Notes: generated from the sequence alone by a model not told the origin. Positions 39,816 to 49,100 are shown, counted from the first letter of the stretch. The stretch is 64,000 bases of DNA from an uncultured Pelagibacteraceae bacterium (GCA_902588585.1 CACIPQ010000001.1:1-64000); one strand, 5' to 3'. Numbers and translations: made by a program.

Positions 39816-39844
39816 AATATGACAAATTGTAGTAGTTTAGTCAA
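39816..39844 (-). promoter_or_regulatory. Candidate sigma-70-type promoter for ftsH
   Basis: On the minus strand TTGACT, a 17-base spacer, then CATATT, about 66 bases before the ftsH start and downstream of the tilS stop. It matches the consensus well by eye. AT-rich sequence makes -10 matches common, so the -35 and the spacing are the real support. Confidence 0.4.
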
Positions 39845-39866
39845 AATCTCCTTGATTTTGTAATTA

Positions 39867-40865
39867 TTAAAATTCTTTCGACACATGAAGGAAGCTTTGT
39901 TTCCTCTCAAAAATACATCCTCCTAATGTGCATTTTCTCAAATTTTTGTTCTCAAAACCGCTTATTAAATTTAGTACTTTTTTCGACTTTGGAGGATAAT
40001 AGGAATTTGACCTCTTCTTTACAATATCGTTTATAATTCGAAATCTGATTTCCTGAGGTTCTTTACTAAACTGTGTTAGGTTTAAAATAGTTAATTTTTT
40101 TTCGAACTTAACAAATTTTTTTATAGACCTTGCAACATAAAAATCTATGGCTTCTTTAGTAGATGCAATGTTTTTTATTGAACGAATAATTTTTTCAAGA
40201 TCTATACCCTTATTAATAAGATTCCTTTTTAAAGTTCTGATGTTCGTCCTTAAAAATTTCTTATTTTTGTTACTTGGATCTTTAAATATCTTACCAAAAT
40301 TTTTTTTAGCAATAGAAATAAGTTGTGTTTTTTTGAATTCAAGAAGTGGTCTAATTAAGCTAATTCCGCTTTTAAGAATAGTCATTTCTTTCATTGAAGA
40401 AAGGCCTTCTACTCCACTGCCTCTAGAAAGTCTTATTAAAAATGTTTCTATTTGATCATCTTGATGATGAGCTACAAGCAATGATTTTGCTTTTTTTTTC
40501 TCACAAAAATCTTCTAATAATTGATACCTAACATCTCGGGCTTTTTTTTGAATATTGTTTGTAATTTTTTTTTTATTTCTTAAAATTTCAAGATTAATGT
40601 CGTGTTTAGATAAAAGTTTTTTTACTTGTAACGCCTCTTTATTAGAATTTTTTCTTATACCATGATCTACCATTGCAAAAAAAAACTTGTATTTTTTCTC
40701 TTTACCAATAGCTTTGGTTAAAGCAGTAAGTGCTAAACTATCTGGTCCACCAGAAACCCCTACTACAAAAGAATTGTTTTTTTTATATTTGTTTAAAACT
40801 AATTTAACTTTAGGATATATATTTGCATCTTTAAGTCTTGCTACATTTAAATTTTTTGTTCTCAT
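39867..40865 (-). CDS. tilS: tRNA(Ile)-lysidine synthetase
   Basis: 332 residues. The PP-loop is VGVSGGPDSLALTAL near residue 34; MVDHGIRKNSNKEA, LLVAHHQDDQIETFLIRLSRGSG and LIRPLLEFKK are characteristic. It converts C34 of tRNA-Ile(CAU) to lysidine, which is essential for AUA decoding, a frequent codon in AT-rich genomes. The start overlaps the cpoB end by 35 bases with no closer Met. It lacks much of the C-terminal extension seen in E. coli TilS. Confidence 0.94.
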   Translation of the reverse strand: MRTKNLNVARLKDANIYPKVKLVLNKYKKNNSFVVGVSGGPDSLALTALTKAIGKEKKYKFFFAMVDHGIRKNSNKEALQVKKLLSKHDINLEILRNKKKITNNIQKKARDVRYQLLEDFCEKKKAKSLLVAHHQDDQIETFLIRLSRGSGVEGLSSMKEMTILKSGISLIRPLLEFKKTQLISIAKKNFGKIFKDPSNKNKKFLRTNIRTLKRNLINKGIDLEKIIRSIKNIASTKEAIDFYVARSIKKFVKFEKKLTILNLTQFSKEPQEIRFRIINDIVKKRSNSYYPPKSKKVLNLISGFENKNLRKCTLGGCIFERKQSFLHVSKEF

Positions 40866-41799
40866 ATTCTGCTTTTTGTAACACAGACTTGCTTGCTTTT
40901 GGATATTGTTTTTTCACACCCTGAATCATTAAACATCCCTGGTCTTTCTCTCCTAATTGGACCAAAGTACTTCCAAGTTTTAATAAATTAATTGGTGCTT
41001 TTTTACTTTTGGGATAATTTTGATAACCATCTAAATATGCTGCAGCAGCATCTTGATAAAGTTGTCTAACTCTAAATGTTTCTCCATACCAATATTGGGC
41101 ACTACCAGCGAGCGCATTACTTTTGTTTTTATCAATAAATTCTCTCAGCGCATATTCTGCTGTTTCATAATCTCCAACTTTGATGAAACTTACTGCAAAG
41201 TCATATTGTTCTTTTGGAGGTTTGTTTGGCAACAAAGATTTTGATGGAGCAGCTTTTTCTGTTACGACCAATGCAGCTGACTCGACTGATTGTGTTTTTT
41301 GAACTTCTTTTGTTTGAGTAAGATCACTATCAGATATTCTTCCAAGATCTTGGGGAAGATCGGTTCCAGGAAGATTTTTTTTCTTTGCAACCGAATCTTG
41401 ATTAACTGCTAGATTTCCACTTTCCAAATCACTGAATCTCAGTTGATTATCTGATTGCATTTTTGTAATTCTTTTTGATAATTTATCCATTTTAAAATTT
41501 ACTTCTTCAAATCTATTTGTGAGGTCTTGAAATTGACTTTCAATTTCGTTTAGTTTTAACAGGTGTCGAGTTAGAATATCTTCGTTTAAACCGCTTGATG
41601 AAGATGTTGTTGAAGAAGTGATTTGGGATTTTTTGTATACAGCCTTCTCAAGTGTTTTTAGATCTTTCCTTAATTGTTGAATTTCGCCAGAGATTTTTTC
41701 AGGGCTTTCTTCTTCAGCCCTGACTAAATTTGAAAAAAGCAATAGAGTAACAAACAGAAAAAAAACTGCCTTTAAAAATTTGTTTGTTTTTAGAATCAT
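40831..41799 (-). CDS. cpoB: Cell division coordinator CpoB / YbgF, Tol-Pal associated
   Basis: 322 residues. Signal peptide FLKAVFFLFVTLLLFSNLVRA, then an N-terminal coiled coil with a Ser-rich insert, and a C-terminal TPR part beginning PKEQYDFAVSFIKVGDYETA with three tetratricopeptide units (AQYWYGETFRVRQLYQDAA). CpoB binds TolA in the periplasm and coordinates outer-membrane constriction with peptidoglycan synthesis. It follows pal but is separated from it by a terminator hairpin. The last 35 bases overlap tilS. Confidence 0.93.
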   Translation of the reverse strand: MILKTNKFLKAVFFLFVTLLLFSNLVRAEEESPEKISGEIQQLRKDLKTLEKAVYKKSQITSSTTSSSSGLNEDILTRHLLKLNEIESQFQDLTNRFEEVNFKMDKLSKRITKMQSDNQLRFSDLESGNLAVNQDSVAKKKNLPGTDLPQDLGRISDSDLTQTKEVQKTQSVESAALVVTEKAAPSKSLLPNKPPKEQYDFAVSFIKVGDYETAEYALREFIDKNKSNALAGSAQYWYGETFRVRQLYQDAAAAYLDGYQNYPKSKKAPINLLKLGSTLVQLGEKDQGCLMIQGVKKQYPKASKSVLQKAEYENKKFKCSKT

Positions 41800-41825
41800 T
41801 TATATTTTCTAAATATACAAAATGG

Positions 41826-41868
41826 CAAAAAAAAGACCCCTGATTTTTTAAAAAACAGGGGTCTTTAT
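41826..41868 (-). terminator. Rho-independent terminator between pal and cpoB
   Basis: On the minus strand AAAGACCCCTG, an AT-rich loop, CAGGGGTCTTT, then a T-run. The 11-bp stem lies 20 bases after the pal stop and only about 27 bases before the cpoB start, so cpoB, tilS and the rest depend on read-through or on a promoter in or before the hairpin. Confidence 0.9.
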
Positions 41869-41885
41869 AATAACTAAATAACGTT

Positions 41886-42362
41886 CTAATTTGCTTTTAC
41901 AGTAACTGATCTTCTGTTTTGAGACCAAGCTAATGGTGAGTTAGCCGGATTTACCGGTCTTTCTTTACCGTAACTTATTACTGCGATTCTTTTTCCAGAA
42001 ACTCCATATGTCATCAAATAATCTTTTGCTGCATTGGCTCTTCTTTCGCCTAGAGCTAAGTTGTACTCTCTTGTACCTCTCTCATCGGCATGACCTTCAA
42101 TCGTAACTGTTACGTTTTTATTTTTTCTCATCCAGGTTGCTTGTTTTCTCAAAGTATCTCTAGAAGCTGTAGTTAACTTTGATTTATTTGTAGCAAAAAA
42201 CACTCTGTCCGGAACACCCTTCGCTAAATATTTAACGGTTTCTGTTCCTGTATAAACATCATCAACTGTGTCTACTGATTTTTTTGCAGTAGAACATGCT
42301 GAGATTAACAGCGTGCTGAATAAAACTATAAAAAGGTTCTTTATGGCTTTATTAAATCTCAT
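41886..42362 (-). CDS. pal: Peptidoglycan-associated lipoprotein Pal
   Basis: 158 residues. The lipoprotein signal is FIVLFSTLLISACST with the lipidated Cys at 23. The OmpA-like domain has TIEGHADERGTREYNLALGERRANAAKDYL and the terminal NRRSV, with the diaminopimelate-binding Asp and Arg in place. It anchors the outer membrane to peptidoglycan and completes the Tol-Pal complex. A good AGGAGA ribosome site precedes the ATG. Confidence 0.97.
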   Translation of the reverse strand: MRFNKAIKNLFIVLFSTLLISACSTAKKSVDTVDDVYTGTETVKYLAKGVPDRVFFATNKSKLTTASRDTLRKQATWMRKNKNVTVTIEGHADERGTREYNLALGERRANAAKDYLMTYGVSGKRIAVISYGKERPVNPANSPLAWSQNRRSVTVKAN

Positions 42363-42394
42363 TATTATCTCCTAAATATATTTAAGGTGTTATC

Positions 42395-42423
42395 AATATT
42401 TCAAATTTATATGAATCTTTCAA
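42395..42423 (-). promoter_or_regulatory. Candidate promoter for pal
   Basis: On the minus strand TTGAAA, a 17-base spacer, AATATT, in the 85-bp gap between tolB and pal. Together with the terminator after pal it would make pal a separately expressed, abundant transcript. Based on motif match only. Confidence 0.33.
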
Positions 42424-42447
42424 GTATAAATTGTAGTAGAAAAATCA

Positions 42448-43785
42448 CTACTTTGACAGTAATGAGGACCAAGATGGGTCCGATGCGTCAGTCTCTGTTT
42501 TAAGCCGTCTTTCATTATAGCCGGTTATATCAATTGACCACAATTTTGCAGAAAAACCCTTTCCTTTGCTGTCAGACTTTGTCTCTCTATAGAATATTAA
42601 AACTCTTCCGTTTGGAGACCAAGAAGGTGCTTCTTGATAAAAGTTCTCTGTAAGCAATCTTTCTCCACTACCATCTGATCTCATAACCCCAATATAGAAT
42701 CTTCCTTTTCTAACTTTAGTAAAAGCAATTAAATCTCCTCTTGGCGACCAAACTGGAGTTCCGTAAAGTCCAGCACCATGTGTAATTCTTTTTACCTGTG
42801 TCCCATCACTTCTCATAACATATATTTGTTGAAGTCCACTTCTGTCAGAATTAAAAGTAATATATTTACCATCTGGCGAATAAGAAGGTGAAGTATCAAT
42901 TGAAGGGTGTTTTGTTATTTGTTCTACAACTCTATTTTCTAAATCCATAGAATAAATATCTGAATTACCGTCTTTAGCAAAACTCATGATTATCTTCTTT
43001 CCATCAGGAGAAAATCTTGGTGCGAACGTCATGCCTGGAAAAGCCCCAACCACTTCCTGTATACCGGTTTCAATATCTAACAAATAAACTCTAGGCATAT
43101 TTTTGAAATATGACAGATAGGTGACAAGTTGATTGGTTGGATTAAATCTTGGTGTTAAAACAAGTTCGTTACCAAGTGTTAAATACTTAGTGTTAAAACC
43201 ATCTTGATCCATTATTGCTAATTTTTTAATACGTTGATTTTTTGGACCTGTTTCTGAAACATATGCTATTCTAGTATCAAAATATCCGGACTCTCCAGTT
43301 AATCGTTCATAAATTTTATCTGAAATTATATGCGCAACTCTTCTCCAGTTGTTTGGTGTTGTTGTAAATGATAAAGCAACCATTTCTTTTGCGGCTGTTA
43401 AATCCCATAATCTAAATTCTACTTTTAATTTTTTATCTTTAATTAAAATCTTTCCGGTAACTAAGGCTTGTGCTTTGATTAATCTCCAATCTTCAAATCG
43501 AGGTTTTAAATGAGCTATGTCTGGTTTTTGAACAAATGCATCTTTTTTCAAAGGATTAAACAACCCTGTTGATTTGAAGTTTCTCTCAACTATCTTTGAA
43601 ATTTCTCCACCCAATTTTACTGTTTCAAATATAGAAAGCTTTTCTGATTTAGGATCAACGTGCAAAGGCGAAACAGCAATAGGTAAAGGATCTAGATTTC
43701 CTCTCGTGATATCTACGGTAATTAACCCGTATGCATTTTTATAGCTAAATAAAAACAAAGATAGAATAAGAAGTATTTTTTTCAT
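42448..43785 (-). CDS. tolB: Tol-Pal system beta-propeller protein TolB
   Basis: 445 residues. Signal peptide [16 protein letters not shown]; an N-terminal domain that contacts TolA ([17 protein letters not shown]); then six propeller blades with repeated SPDGKKI/SPDGKYI/SPRGDLI/SPNGRVL motifs. It resides in the periplasm and cycles between Pal and TolA. It begins four bases after the tolA stop. Confidence 0.97.
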   Translation of the reverse strand: MKKILLILSLFLFSYKNAYGLITVDITRGNLDPLPIAVSPLHVDPKSEKLSIFETVKLGGEISKIVERNFKSTGLFNPLKKDAFVQKPDIAHLKPRFEDWRLIKAQALVTGKILIKDKKLKVEFRLWDLTAAKEMVALSFTTTPNNWRRVAHIISDKIYERLTGESGYFDTRIAYVSETGPKNQRIKKLAIMDQDGFNTKYLTLGNELVLTPRFNPTNQLVTYLSYFKNMPRVYLLDIETGIQEVVGAFPGMTFAPRFSPDGKKIIMSFAKDGNSDIYSMDLENRVVEQITKHPSIDTSPSYSPDGKYITFNSDRSGLQQIYVMRSDGTQVKRITHGAGLYGTPVWSPRGDLIAFTKVRKGRFYIGVMRSDGSGERLLTENFYQEAPSWSPNGRVLIFYRETKSDSKGKGFSAKLWSIDITGYNERRLKTETDASDPSWSSLLSK

Positions 43786-43789
43786 AAAT

Positions 43790-44596
43790 TTAACCTTTTA
43801 GCATTTCTGTTGGATCAAAATTTAACTGTAGTTCTTTCCATCTTTCGTACCCTGTTGGAGGAACTTTTAATGGCTGGCAAATTCTAACTGCTCTTAAAGC
43901 GCTTTCGGCTAAAATTTTATAAAAGCTTTGACCAGGTGTATTCATTCTTGCATGATCTAAAATTTCAGATTTAAGTATTCTTCCATCAGGTTTTAACTTA
44001 AGTTTAATTCTTACAAGTAAATCTTTATCGTAAGGCAAACCTAAAGGTACACTCCAACAACCGAAAATTTGAGCTCTTAAAGCATCTTCTTCAGATAAAG
44101 ATAGGCCTTGAGCAAAGGAATTTTTGACACTGCTTTGAGTTAATTCGTCCTTTTTTCTTTGTGTTTCAGCCTGCTCTTCTTTTGCCTTATCAATTAAAGC
44201 TGCAATTTCATTAGTATCAAATAATTCTTCTTTTTCAAATTCTGAGGCTTGTCTAATTTTAGGTTTAATTTCTTCAGGATTTTGTTTTTTCTTTATTAAC
44301 TCTTTTATTTCCTCTTTATCTTCTGGCATGGGAATTCTATCAGGTTTTTCCTTTGCCTTTGATGCTGGAGGAGCTTGCTCGGAAACAACACGTTTTTTCT
44401 CTTCTTTAACCTTCTCAATTATCTTTCTAGCTTTTGGAGCAAAGGGTATGTAGGTTTTATCTTTAATCTCAATAAGTTCCACAGAAACTATAGGGGGCAA
44501 ATCTATTGGCTCTCTCATCATAAAAGGCAGTGTTAGCATAGTAAGATATATAATAAGTGTATGAAAGAAAAATGAAAATAATAAGCCTCTGCTCAT
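43790..44596 (-). CDS. tolA: TolA-like periplasmic-spanning protein
   Basis: 268 residues. One N-terminal membrane helix ([20 protein letters not shown]), a charged proline/lysine/glutamate helix at about 55-165 that would span the periplasm, and a C-terminal TolA domain ([35 protein letters not shown]). It is short for the family, whose linkers are often longer. Position between tolR and tolB makes the assignment firm. Confidence 0.92.
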   Translation of the reverse strand: MSRGLLFSFFFHTLIIYLTMLTLPFMMREPIDLPPIVSVELIEIKDKTYIPFAPKARKIIEKVKEEKKRVVSEQAPPASKAKEKPDRIPMPEDKEEIKELIKKKQNPEEIKPKIRQASEFEKEELFDTNEIAALIDKAKEEQAETQRKKDELTQSSVKNSFAQGLSLSEEDALRAQIFGCWSVPLGLPYDKDLLVRIKLKLKPDGRILKSEILDHARMNTPGQSFYKILAESALRAVRICQPLKVPPTGYERWKELQLNFDPTEMLKG

Positions 44597-44602
44597 AAAG
44601 TT

Positions 44603-45016
44603 TTAATTTTTATAAGGTTCTGATATTAGTGCGACCTTCGAAAAACCTGCTCCAGATAACCTGCCCATTACTTCTAAAACCCTTCCATAGTTTATGGTTT
44701 TGTCACCTCTTACATAAATTCTAGTATCCGTTCTATTTTTAGATATTGCTAACAGCTTAGGAACTACTTTTTCAAAAGTGACCTTGTGTTCTTGAATAAA
44801 CAACTCTCCTTTGGAATTAATTGATATGGTTAATGGTTCTTGATCGTCAGGCAAAGAGTCTGCTGCTGACTCTGGTAGATCAACCTGAACACCAACCGTC
44901 AGCAAAGGTGCTGTGACCATAAATATTATTAAAAGAACAAGCATAACATCAACGAAAGGAGTAACGTTTATTTCGCTCATCGGTTCTTTTTTTGAGCGGT
45001 TCATTATGAAAGCCAT
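44603..45016 (-). CDS. tolR: TolR biopolymer transport protein
   Basis: 137 residues. ExbD/TolR family: EPMSEINVTPFVDVMLVLLIIFMVTAP carries the essential membrane Asp (in FVDVML). The periplasmic domain ends in GFSKVALISEP. It works with TolQ as the proton-driven stator for TolA. It begins 7 bp after the tolQ stop. Confidence 0.96.
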   Translation of the reverse strand: MAFIMNRSKKEPMSEINVTPFVDVMLVLLIIFMVTAPLLTVGVQVDLPESAADSLPDDQEPLTISINSKGELFIQEHKVTFEKVVPKLLAISKNRTDTRIYVRGDKTINYGRVLEVMGRLSGAGFSKVALISEPYKN

Positions 45017-45023
45017 ATATAAA

Positions 45024-45704
45024 TTAAATTATTGATAAAAATCTTTTAGAAAAATTGTCAACTCTTGCAAAATATCTTTGTGAATCACTGTTAAATTTGT
45101 TGTAAGCAATTACAGCCGGTATAGCAGCTAACAAACCAAGCGCTGTTGCAAATAATGCTTCGGCAATACCTGGGGCTACAATAGCTAAACTTGTGTTTCT
45201 TGAAATTGCTATAGATTGAAAGGAATTCATAATTCCCCAAACTGTTCCGAACAATCCTATGAAAGGAGCTGTAGATCCTATGGTAGCAAGGTAAGTAAAA
45301 TTCTTTTCTACGCTTTTTAATTGATTGTCAATCGACACTTCAAGCATTCTTTCAACACGAGCACTTTGAACAGCCGAAGATTTTGATCTAGTTTTAATTA
45401 CTTCTCCCATTGCTGATTTGAAAATTATAGTTAGCGGATCATCTGATTTGTTCGGTAAATTTTTGTAAAAAGCTTCTGCAGATTTTTGTTTCCAGAATTT
45501 ATCTTCGAAGGATTTTGTAGATTGATCTATTCTTCTAAATAATCTTACTTTATCAAAAATTAATGCCCATGAAAAAATTGAGCTTGCGATAAGAATTAAA
45601 ATTACAGTTTTAACTACAAAGTCAGCTCTTATAAAAAGTTTCCAAAGTGAAAAATCTGTTGCTCCGCCCAGTCCAACAGCTTGTGTTGCAATTTCTTGTT
45701 CCAT
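45024..45704 (-). CDS. tolQ: TolQ proton channel protein
   Basis: 226 residues with three membrane helices (about 30-48, 135-157, 170-193). ATIGSTAPFIGLFGTVWGIMNSF and ALFATALGLLAAIPAVIAYN are TolQ/ExbB hallmark blocks. ybgC, which normally precedes tolQ, is absent; the next gene upstream is the RuvC-like resolvase. Confidence 0.96.
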   Translation of the reverse strand: MEQEIATQAVGLGGATDFSLWKLFIRADFVVKTVILILIASSIFSWALIFDKVRLFRRIDQSTKSFEDKFWKQKSAEAFYKNLPNKSDDPLTIIFKSAMGEVIKTRSKSSAVQSARVERMLEVSIDNQLKSVEKNFTYLATIGSTAPFIGLFGTVWGIMNSFQSIAISRNTSLAIVAPGIAEALFATALGLLAAIPAVIAYNKFNSDSQRYFARVDNFSKRFLSII

Positions 45705-45764
45705 TAAGGTTAATTACGTATAGAATGTGTCATCAATTTGGCACCAAAACTCAAATGAGACGAT

Positions 45765-46256
45765 TTAATTATCGAACTGAGAACGACAATCTCTAAAGTA
45801 TCTTGCAATCAAAACAGCATCTGCTTTATTAACGTCTTTTTTCTTTGTTAATCTTGATGATATTGAAGGATACATCTCTATCACTTTTGTTCTACTAGCG
45901 TCTTTTGAAGAGTTAATAAGTTCAAAATGCTTTTTCCATTTAGCAGGTCTAACATAAAAAATTGGCAAACCTAAAGCAGCACATATGCCTTTGATTGATC
46001 CAAACGTTTGTCCAAAGTTGAACATACTGGTGACTCCTTGGCCAGGCATTGCGCTCACCTGCTCAACTATCACAAAAGTTTCACCGTTTGGCAAAATGTG
46101 TTTCTTTATTATATTAACTAGTTGTGCACTATTTAATTGGTTTTTATTTTTTTTCCCCTCAGACATAATTGGCATATCAAACATATCAAAAATCTTTAAA
46201 TCATCTAATATTGCGATACCGCCGCTTAATCCAGGATCTATTCCGATTATTCTCAT
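45765..46256 (-). CDS. ruvC: RuvC-like Holliday junction resolvase (RNase H fold)
   Basis: 163 residues. MRIIGIDPGLSGG holds the first catalytic Asp (D7); VEQVSAMPGQG supplies a catalytic Glu; NKADAVLIARYF supplies the late Asp. The body (MFNFGQTFGSIKGICAALGLPI, VRPAKWKKHF) resembles phage-type RuvC relatives more than E. coli RuvC. It sits exactly where ruvC belongs, between yebC and the tol genes, but ruvA, ruvB and ybgC are not here. It should cleave branched DNA; partner helicase unknown. Confidence 0.82.
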   Translation of the reverse strand: MRIIGIDPGLSGGIAILDDLKIFDMFDMPIMSEGKKNKNQLNSAQLVNIIKKHILPNGETFVIVEQVSAMPGQGVTSMFNFGQTFGSIKGICAALGLPIFYVRPAKWKKHFELINSSKDASRTKVIEMYPSISSRLTKKKDVNKADAVLIARYFRDCRSQFDN

Positions 46257-46266
46257 TTAAAATTAT

Positions 46267-46986
46267 TTACACAAATTTACAATTATGAAAAACATTTTGA
46301 ATATCATCGTCTTCTTGGAATAATTCAAGCATATTTTCTATCTCTTTTGATTCTTCTTTGGATATATCAACAAGGCTATGCGCTCTCCATTCTATACCTG
46401 AATAGATGAGGTTCTTTATTGACTGCCCTATTTTGCTTTTTACTTTATAAAAATCATCCTTGTTTGTAATTATTTCATGAAAATCTCTATTGCTTACACA
46501 ATCTTTTGACCCTGAATCTATAGCCAATTCTAAAATTTTTTCATCAGATATATCTTTTTTGGAAACCTGTATTATACCGCAGTTGGAAAAAAAATGTGTT
46601 GTTGATCCTGAGCTCCCTAGATTGCCACCATATTTTTGTAAAATTGTTCTTATACTTCCTGCAGTTCTGTTTTTATTTTCAGTTAAAGTTTCAATAATTA
46701 AAGCAATGTTTTTAGGTCCAAATCCTTCATATCTTAAATTTTCAAAATTTTTATCTTTGTCTATTTCAGATCTACTAATCGCTCTATTGATATTATCTTT
46801 GGGCATATTAGCTTCCTTAGCGGATTCAATAGCTGCTCTTAATCTGTGATTTGTTCCCGGATCTTTTGAGCCAAGTTTAGCAGCCACAGTAATTTCTCTA
46901 GAAATTTTTGAAAAAATTTTTGATCTTAATTTGTCTTGTCTTCCTTTTTTGTGTTTGATTCCAGCCCAGTGCGAATGACCTGCCAC
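46267..46986 (-). CDS. yebC: YebC/PmpR family protein
   Basis: 239 residues. The start MAGHSHWAGIKHKKGRQDKLRSKIFSKI and the motifs AAIESAKEANMPKDNINRAI, YEGFGPKNIALIIE and GGNLGSSGSTTHFF are diagnostic. The family acts in transcription control and, by more recent work, in relieving ribosome stalls. It lies upstream of the resolvase gene by 10 bp, as in most Proteobacteria. Confidence 0.96.
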   Translation of the reverse strand: MAGHSHWAGIKHKKGRQDKLRSKIFSKISREITVAAKLGSKDPGTNHRLRAAIESAKEANMPKDNINRAISRSEIDKDKNFENLRYEGFGPKNIALIIETLTENKNRTAGSIRTILQKYGGNLGSSGSTTHFFSNCGIIQVSKKDISDEKILELAIDSGSKDCVSNRDFHEIITNKDDFYKVKSKIGQSIKNLIYSGIEWRAHSLVDISKEESKEIENMLELFQEDDDIQNVFHNCKFV

Positions 46987-46989
46987 TTA

Positions 46990-47802
46990 TCAAAATCTTT
47001 CTTGTAAGGATTTACCTAAAATGATTGGCTCAACTTTATTGGCCAAACCAGTTTTTTCATCTGCATTAACTATAAGACCGCAAATTGTAACCTCGCCGGT
47101 GGCAGGATAGTGCCTCTTTCCGGACGGATCATTAAAAAATCTTTTTAAAGAATTGTCTCTATCCATTCCAATAACAGAATTATAATCACCACACATACCC
47201 AAATCTGTTATGTATGCAGTGCCCTTTTCCATAATTCTATGGTCTGAAGTTGGAACATGCGTATGCGTTCCAACTACCATTGTAACTTTGCCATCAAACA
47301 AGTATCCCATTGCCATCTTTTCACTAGTTATCTCTCCATGCATATCCACAACTATAAAATCAGCATCTTTTTTTAATCTAATGTTTTCTATAAATTTCTT
47401 TGCTTCTTTAAAAACATCTTCACACTTTTTCATAAAAATATTTCCCATTAAATTTACTACGGCAACTCTTTTTTTATTGCTTTTAGACTCAAAGATACCA
47501 AAACCTTCACCGGGAGATGGTTTTATTAAATTTTGAGGTCTTAAAAGTCTTTTTTCTTCAGTAATAAATTTCATTGTCTCTTTTTCGTCCCAAATATGAT
47601 TGCCTGATGTTATCACGTCTGTTCCAGCGCTAAAAAAGTCTTCTGTATTTTTTTTGGTTATACCTACTCCACTGTCAGCAGCATTTTCGCCATTTACAAT
47701 GACAAAATCTATTTTTTTTTCTTTTATTATTTTGGGCAATTTTTCTTTTATGGCTTTTACACCAGATGAACCCACAACATCTCCTAGTACTAGTATATTC
47801 AT
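46990..47802 (-). CDS. YmdB-like metallophosphoesterase (2',3'-cyclic nucleotide phosphodiesterase family)
   Basis: 270 residues. MNILVLGDVVGSSGVKAIKE, VNGENAADSGVGI, TSGNHIWDEKE, DMHGEITSEKMAMGYLFDGK and VVGTHTHVPTSDHRI form the di-metal site in the order typical of the TIGR00282/YmdB family. Members hydrolyse cyclic nucleotides or 2',3'-cyclic phosphates. It lies three bases from yebC and 6 bp after the cyclo-ligase gene, an order seen in other Alphaproteobacteria. Confidence 0.92.
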   Translation of the reverse strand: MNILVLGDVVGSSGVKAIKEKLPKIIKEKKIDFVIVNGENAADSGVGITKKNTEDFFSAGTDVITSGNHIWDEKETMKFITEEKRLLRPQNLIKPSPGEGFGIFESKSNKKRVAVVNLMGNIFMKKCEDVFKEAKKFIENIRLKKDADFIVVDMHGEITSEKMAMGYLFDGKVTMVVGTHTHVPTSDHRIMEKGTAYITDLGMCGDYNSVIGMDRDNSLKRFFNDPSGKRHYPATGEVTICGLIVNADEKTGLANKVEPIILGKSLQERF

Positions 47803-47808
47803 TATAAA

Positions 47809-48342
47809 TTAAAAAATGCCCTTCTCTGTTAATATATAGTCTAATTTAACATCAAATTTTGATGTTTTAATTTTATTATATTTTTGAAAAGAAAATGCAA
47901 GTCCTATTGTTAGAATATTTTTATTTTTTCCAAGAAACTTGTCGTAATAACCTTTGCCATATCCCAACCTATTTTTAAACTTATCATATGCTAACAAAGG
48001 AACAATAATTAGATTTGGATAGGGTGCTATTTTTATAGATAAAGGATCCAAAAATCCGAAATCATTTACTTTTAATGGGTCAATTAGACTCCATCGGGCA
48101 AATTTCATAGTTCCGTTTGAAAGTGCAGGTAACGATGTGGAAAAACCTTTGATGTTATTAAGTATTTTAAATAATTTTATTGTGCTAACTTCATAATTTG
48201 AAGGATAATATATTGCAATATTTTTTATATTTTTTTTTTTAATTACTTTAATTAGGGGCGAAAAAAAACTTTCTTTCACTTCAAAATACCTATTTTTTCT
48301 TATCGAAGAAAATTTCTTTCTAAGTATTACCTTGGAAGACAT
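47809..48342 (-). CDS. 5-formyltetrahydrofolate cyclo-ligase
   Basis: 177 residues. The N-terminal basic helix (KVILRKKFSSIRKNR) and the active-site stretch NRLGYGKGYYDKFL identify it. It converts 5-formyl-THF to 5,10-methenyl-THF. Its start abuts the zapA stop directly, leaving no room for 6S RNA, which often lies between these genes in Gammaproteobacteria. Confidence 0.93.
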   Translation of the reverse strand: MSSKVILRKKFSSIRKNRYFEVKESFFSPLIKVIKKKNIKNIAIYYPSNYEVSTIKLFKILNNIKGFSTSLPALSNGTMKFARWSLIDPLKVNDFGFLDPLSIKIAPYPNLIIVPLLAYDKFKNRLGYGKGYYDKFLGKNKNILTIGLAFSFQKYNKIKTSKFDVKLDYILTEKGIF

Positions 48343-48789
48343 CTACTGAACTTTTGCCCTGTCCTCGGTATTTTTTATTATGTCCTCTAAAGATTGAGTG
48401 GTTTTTTCTAGCATTTTTTCATAAATGCTTTGGCTTTCTTCCACCATTTTTCTAAACTTATCCAATTCAGAATTTAAATCTGATATTTCTTTATCTTTTC
48501 CTTCTTTATAATCAACGGCTAAAGACCTCATTTCTTTAAATTTTTTGGATAAATTTTCAAAATGTTCCTTTTGAGATAAAACTCTTTTTTTTAAATCAAA
48601 GTATTCATCAATAACTTGTATAGAAGTAATTAAGAGAAGTTTGTTTTCTCCAATATTGCCAAGTTTTTCTCTAAGGTGAGAATATTTCTTGTCTAAAAAC
48701 TTGGTTAAGCTTTTTAAATCCTCTTCTTGTCCATCGTCACACGACAGCAGGTAGTCCTTGTTATTAAACTTTATATTTACGTTTGCCAC
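48343..48789 (-). CDS. zapA: Cell division protein ZapA
   Basis: 148 residues. The N-terminal ZapA globular domain (VNIKFNNKDYLLSCDDGQEE) is followed by KLLLITSIQVIDEYFDLKKR and a long C-terminal coiled coil. It bundles FtsZ filaments. It is longer than E. coli ZapA because of an extended coil. It overlaps the upstream coiled-coil gene by 13 bases. Confidence 0.9.
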   Translation of the reverse strand: MANVNIKFNNKDYLLSCDDGQEEDLKSLTKFLDKKYSHLREKLGNIGENKLLLITSIQVIDEYFDLKKRVLSQKEHFENLSKKFKEMRSLAVDYKEGKDKEISDLNSELDKFRKMVEESQSIYEKMLEKTTQSLEDIIKNTEDRAKVQ

Positions 48790-49100
48790 TTCTCTATCTC
48801 CTCTACTAATGACTCTGTTTCTCTTCCTAATTCGTCTATATCTTGATTAAACTGATCTTGTACCTTTTGTTTTTTTGAATTCTCTTCTTGTATTTGATCT
48901 AACCTTTTTTTTAAATTCTTATATTCCTCAAGCAGTTGATTATATTTTCTTTCAATTTCATTTTTTTCGCTTTGTAATTGATTTTTTTCCACATAAAGAT
49001 CGTTGATTTCATTTTGTCCACCAGAATATGAGCTGCTTAGGCTTTTTAATTTTTCTAAAGCTGTTTCAAGTCTTTTTTCTTTGATATATAAATTTTCCAT
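48777..49100 (-). CDS. Small coiled-coil protein paired with ZapA (DUF4164-like)
   Basis: 107 residues, almost entirely coiled coil with heptad spacing (KNQLQSEKNEIERKYNQLLE). No membrane segment or catalytic residue. Small coiled-coil genes of the DUF4164 type sit upstream of zapA in many Alphaproteobacteria and may play a ZapB-like part. Overlap with zapA implies coupled translation. The family name is by position and character, not by a firm motif. Confidence 0.75.
   Translation of the reverse strand: MENLYIKEKRLETALEKLKSLSSSYSGGQNEINDLYVEKNQLQSEKNEIERKYNQLLEEYKNLKKRLDQIQEENSKKQKVQDQFNQDIDELGRETESLVEEIEKWQT

Noticed and set aside
48336-48349. 6S RNA between zapA and the cyclo-ligase gene
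   Set aside because: The two genes abut with no spacer, so the usual place for this RNA does not exist here.
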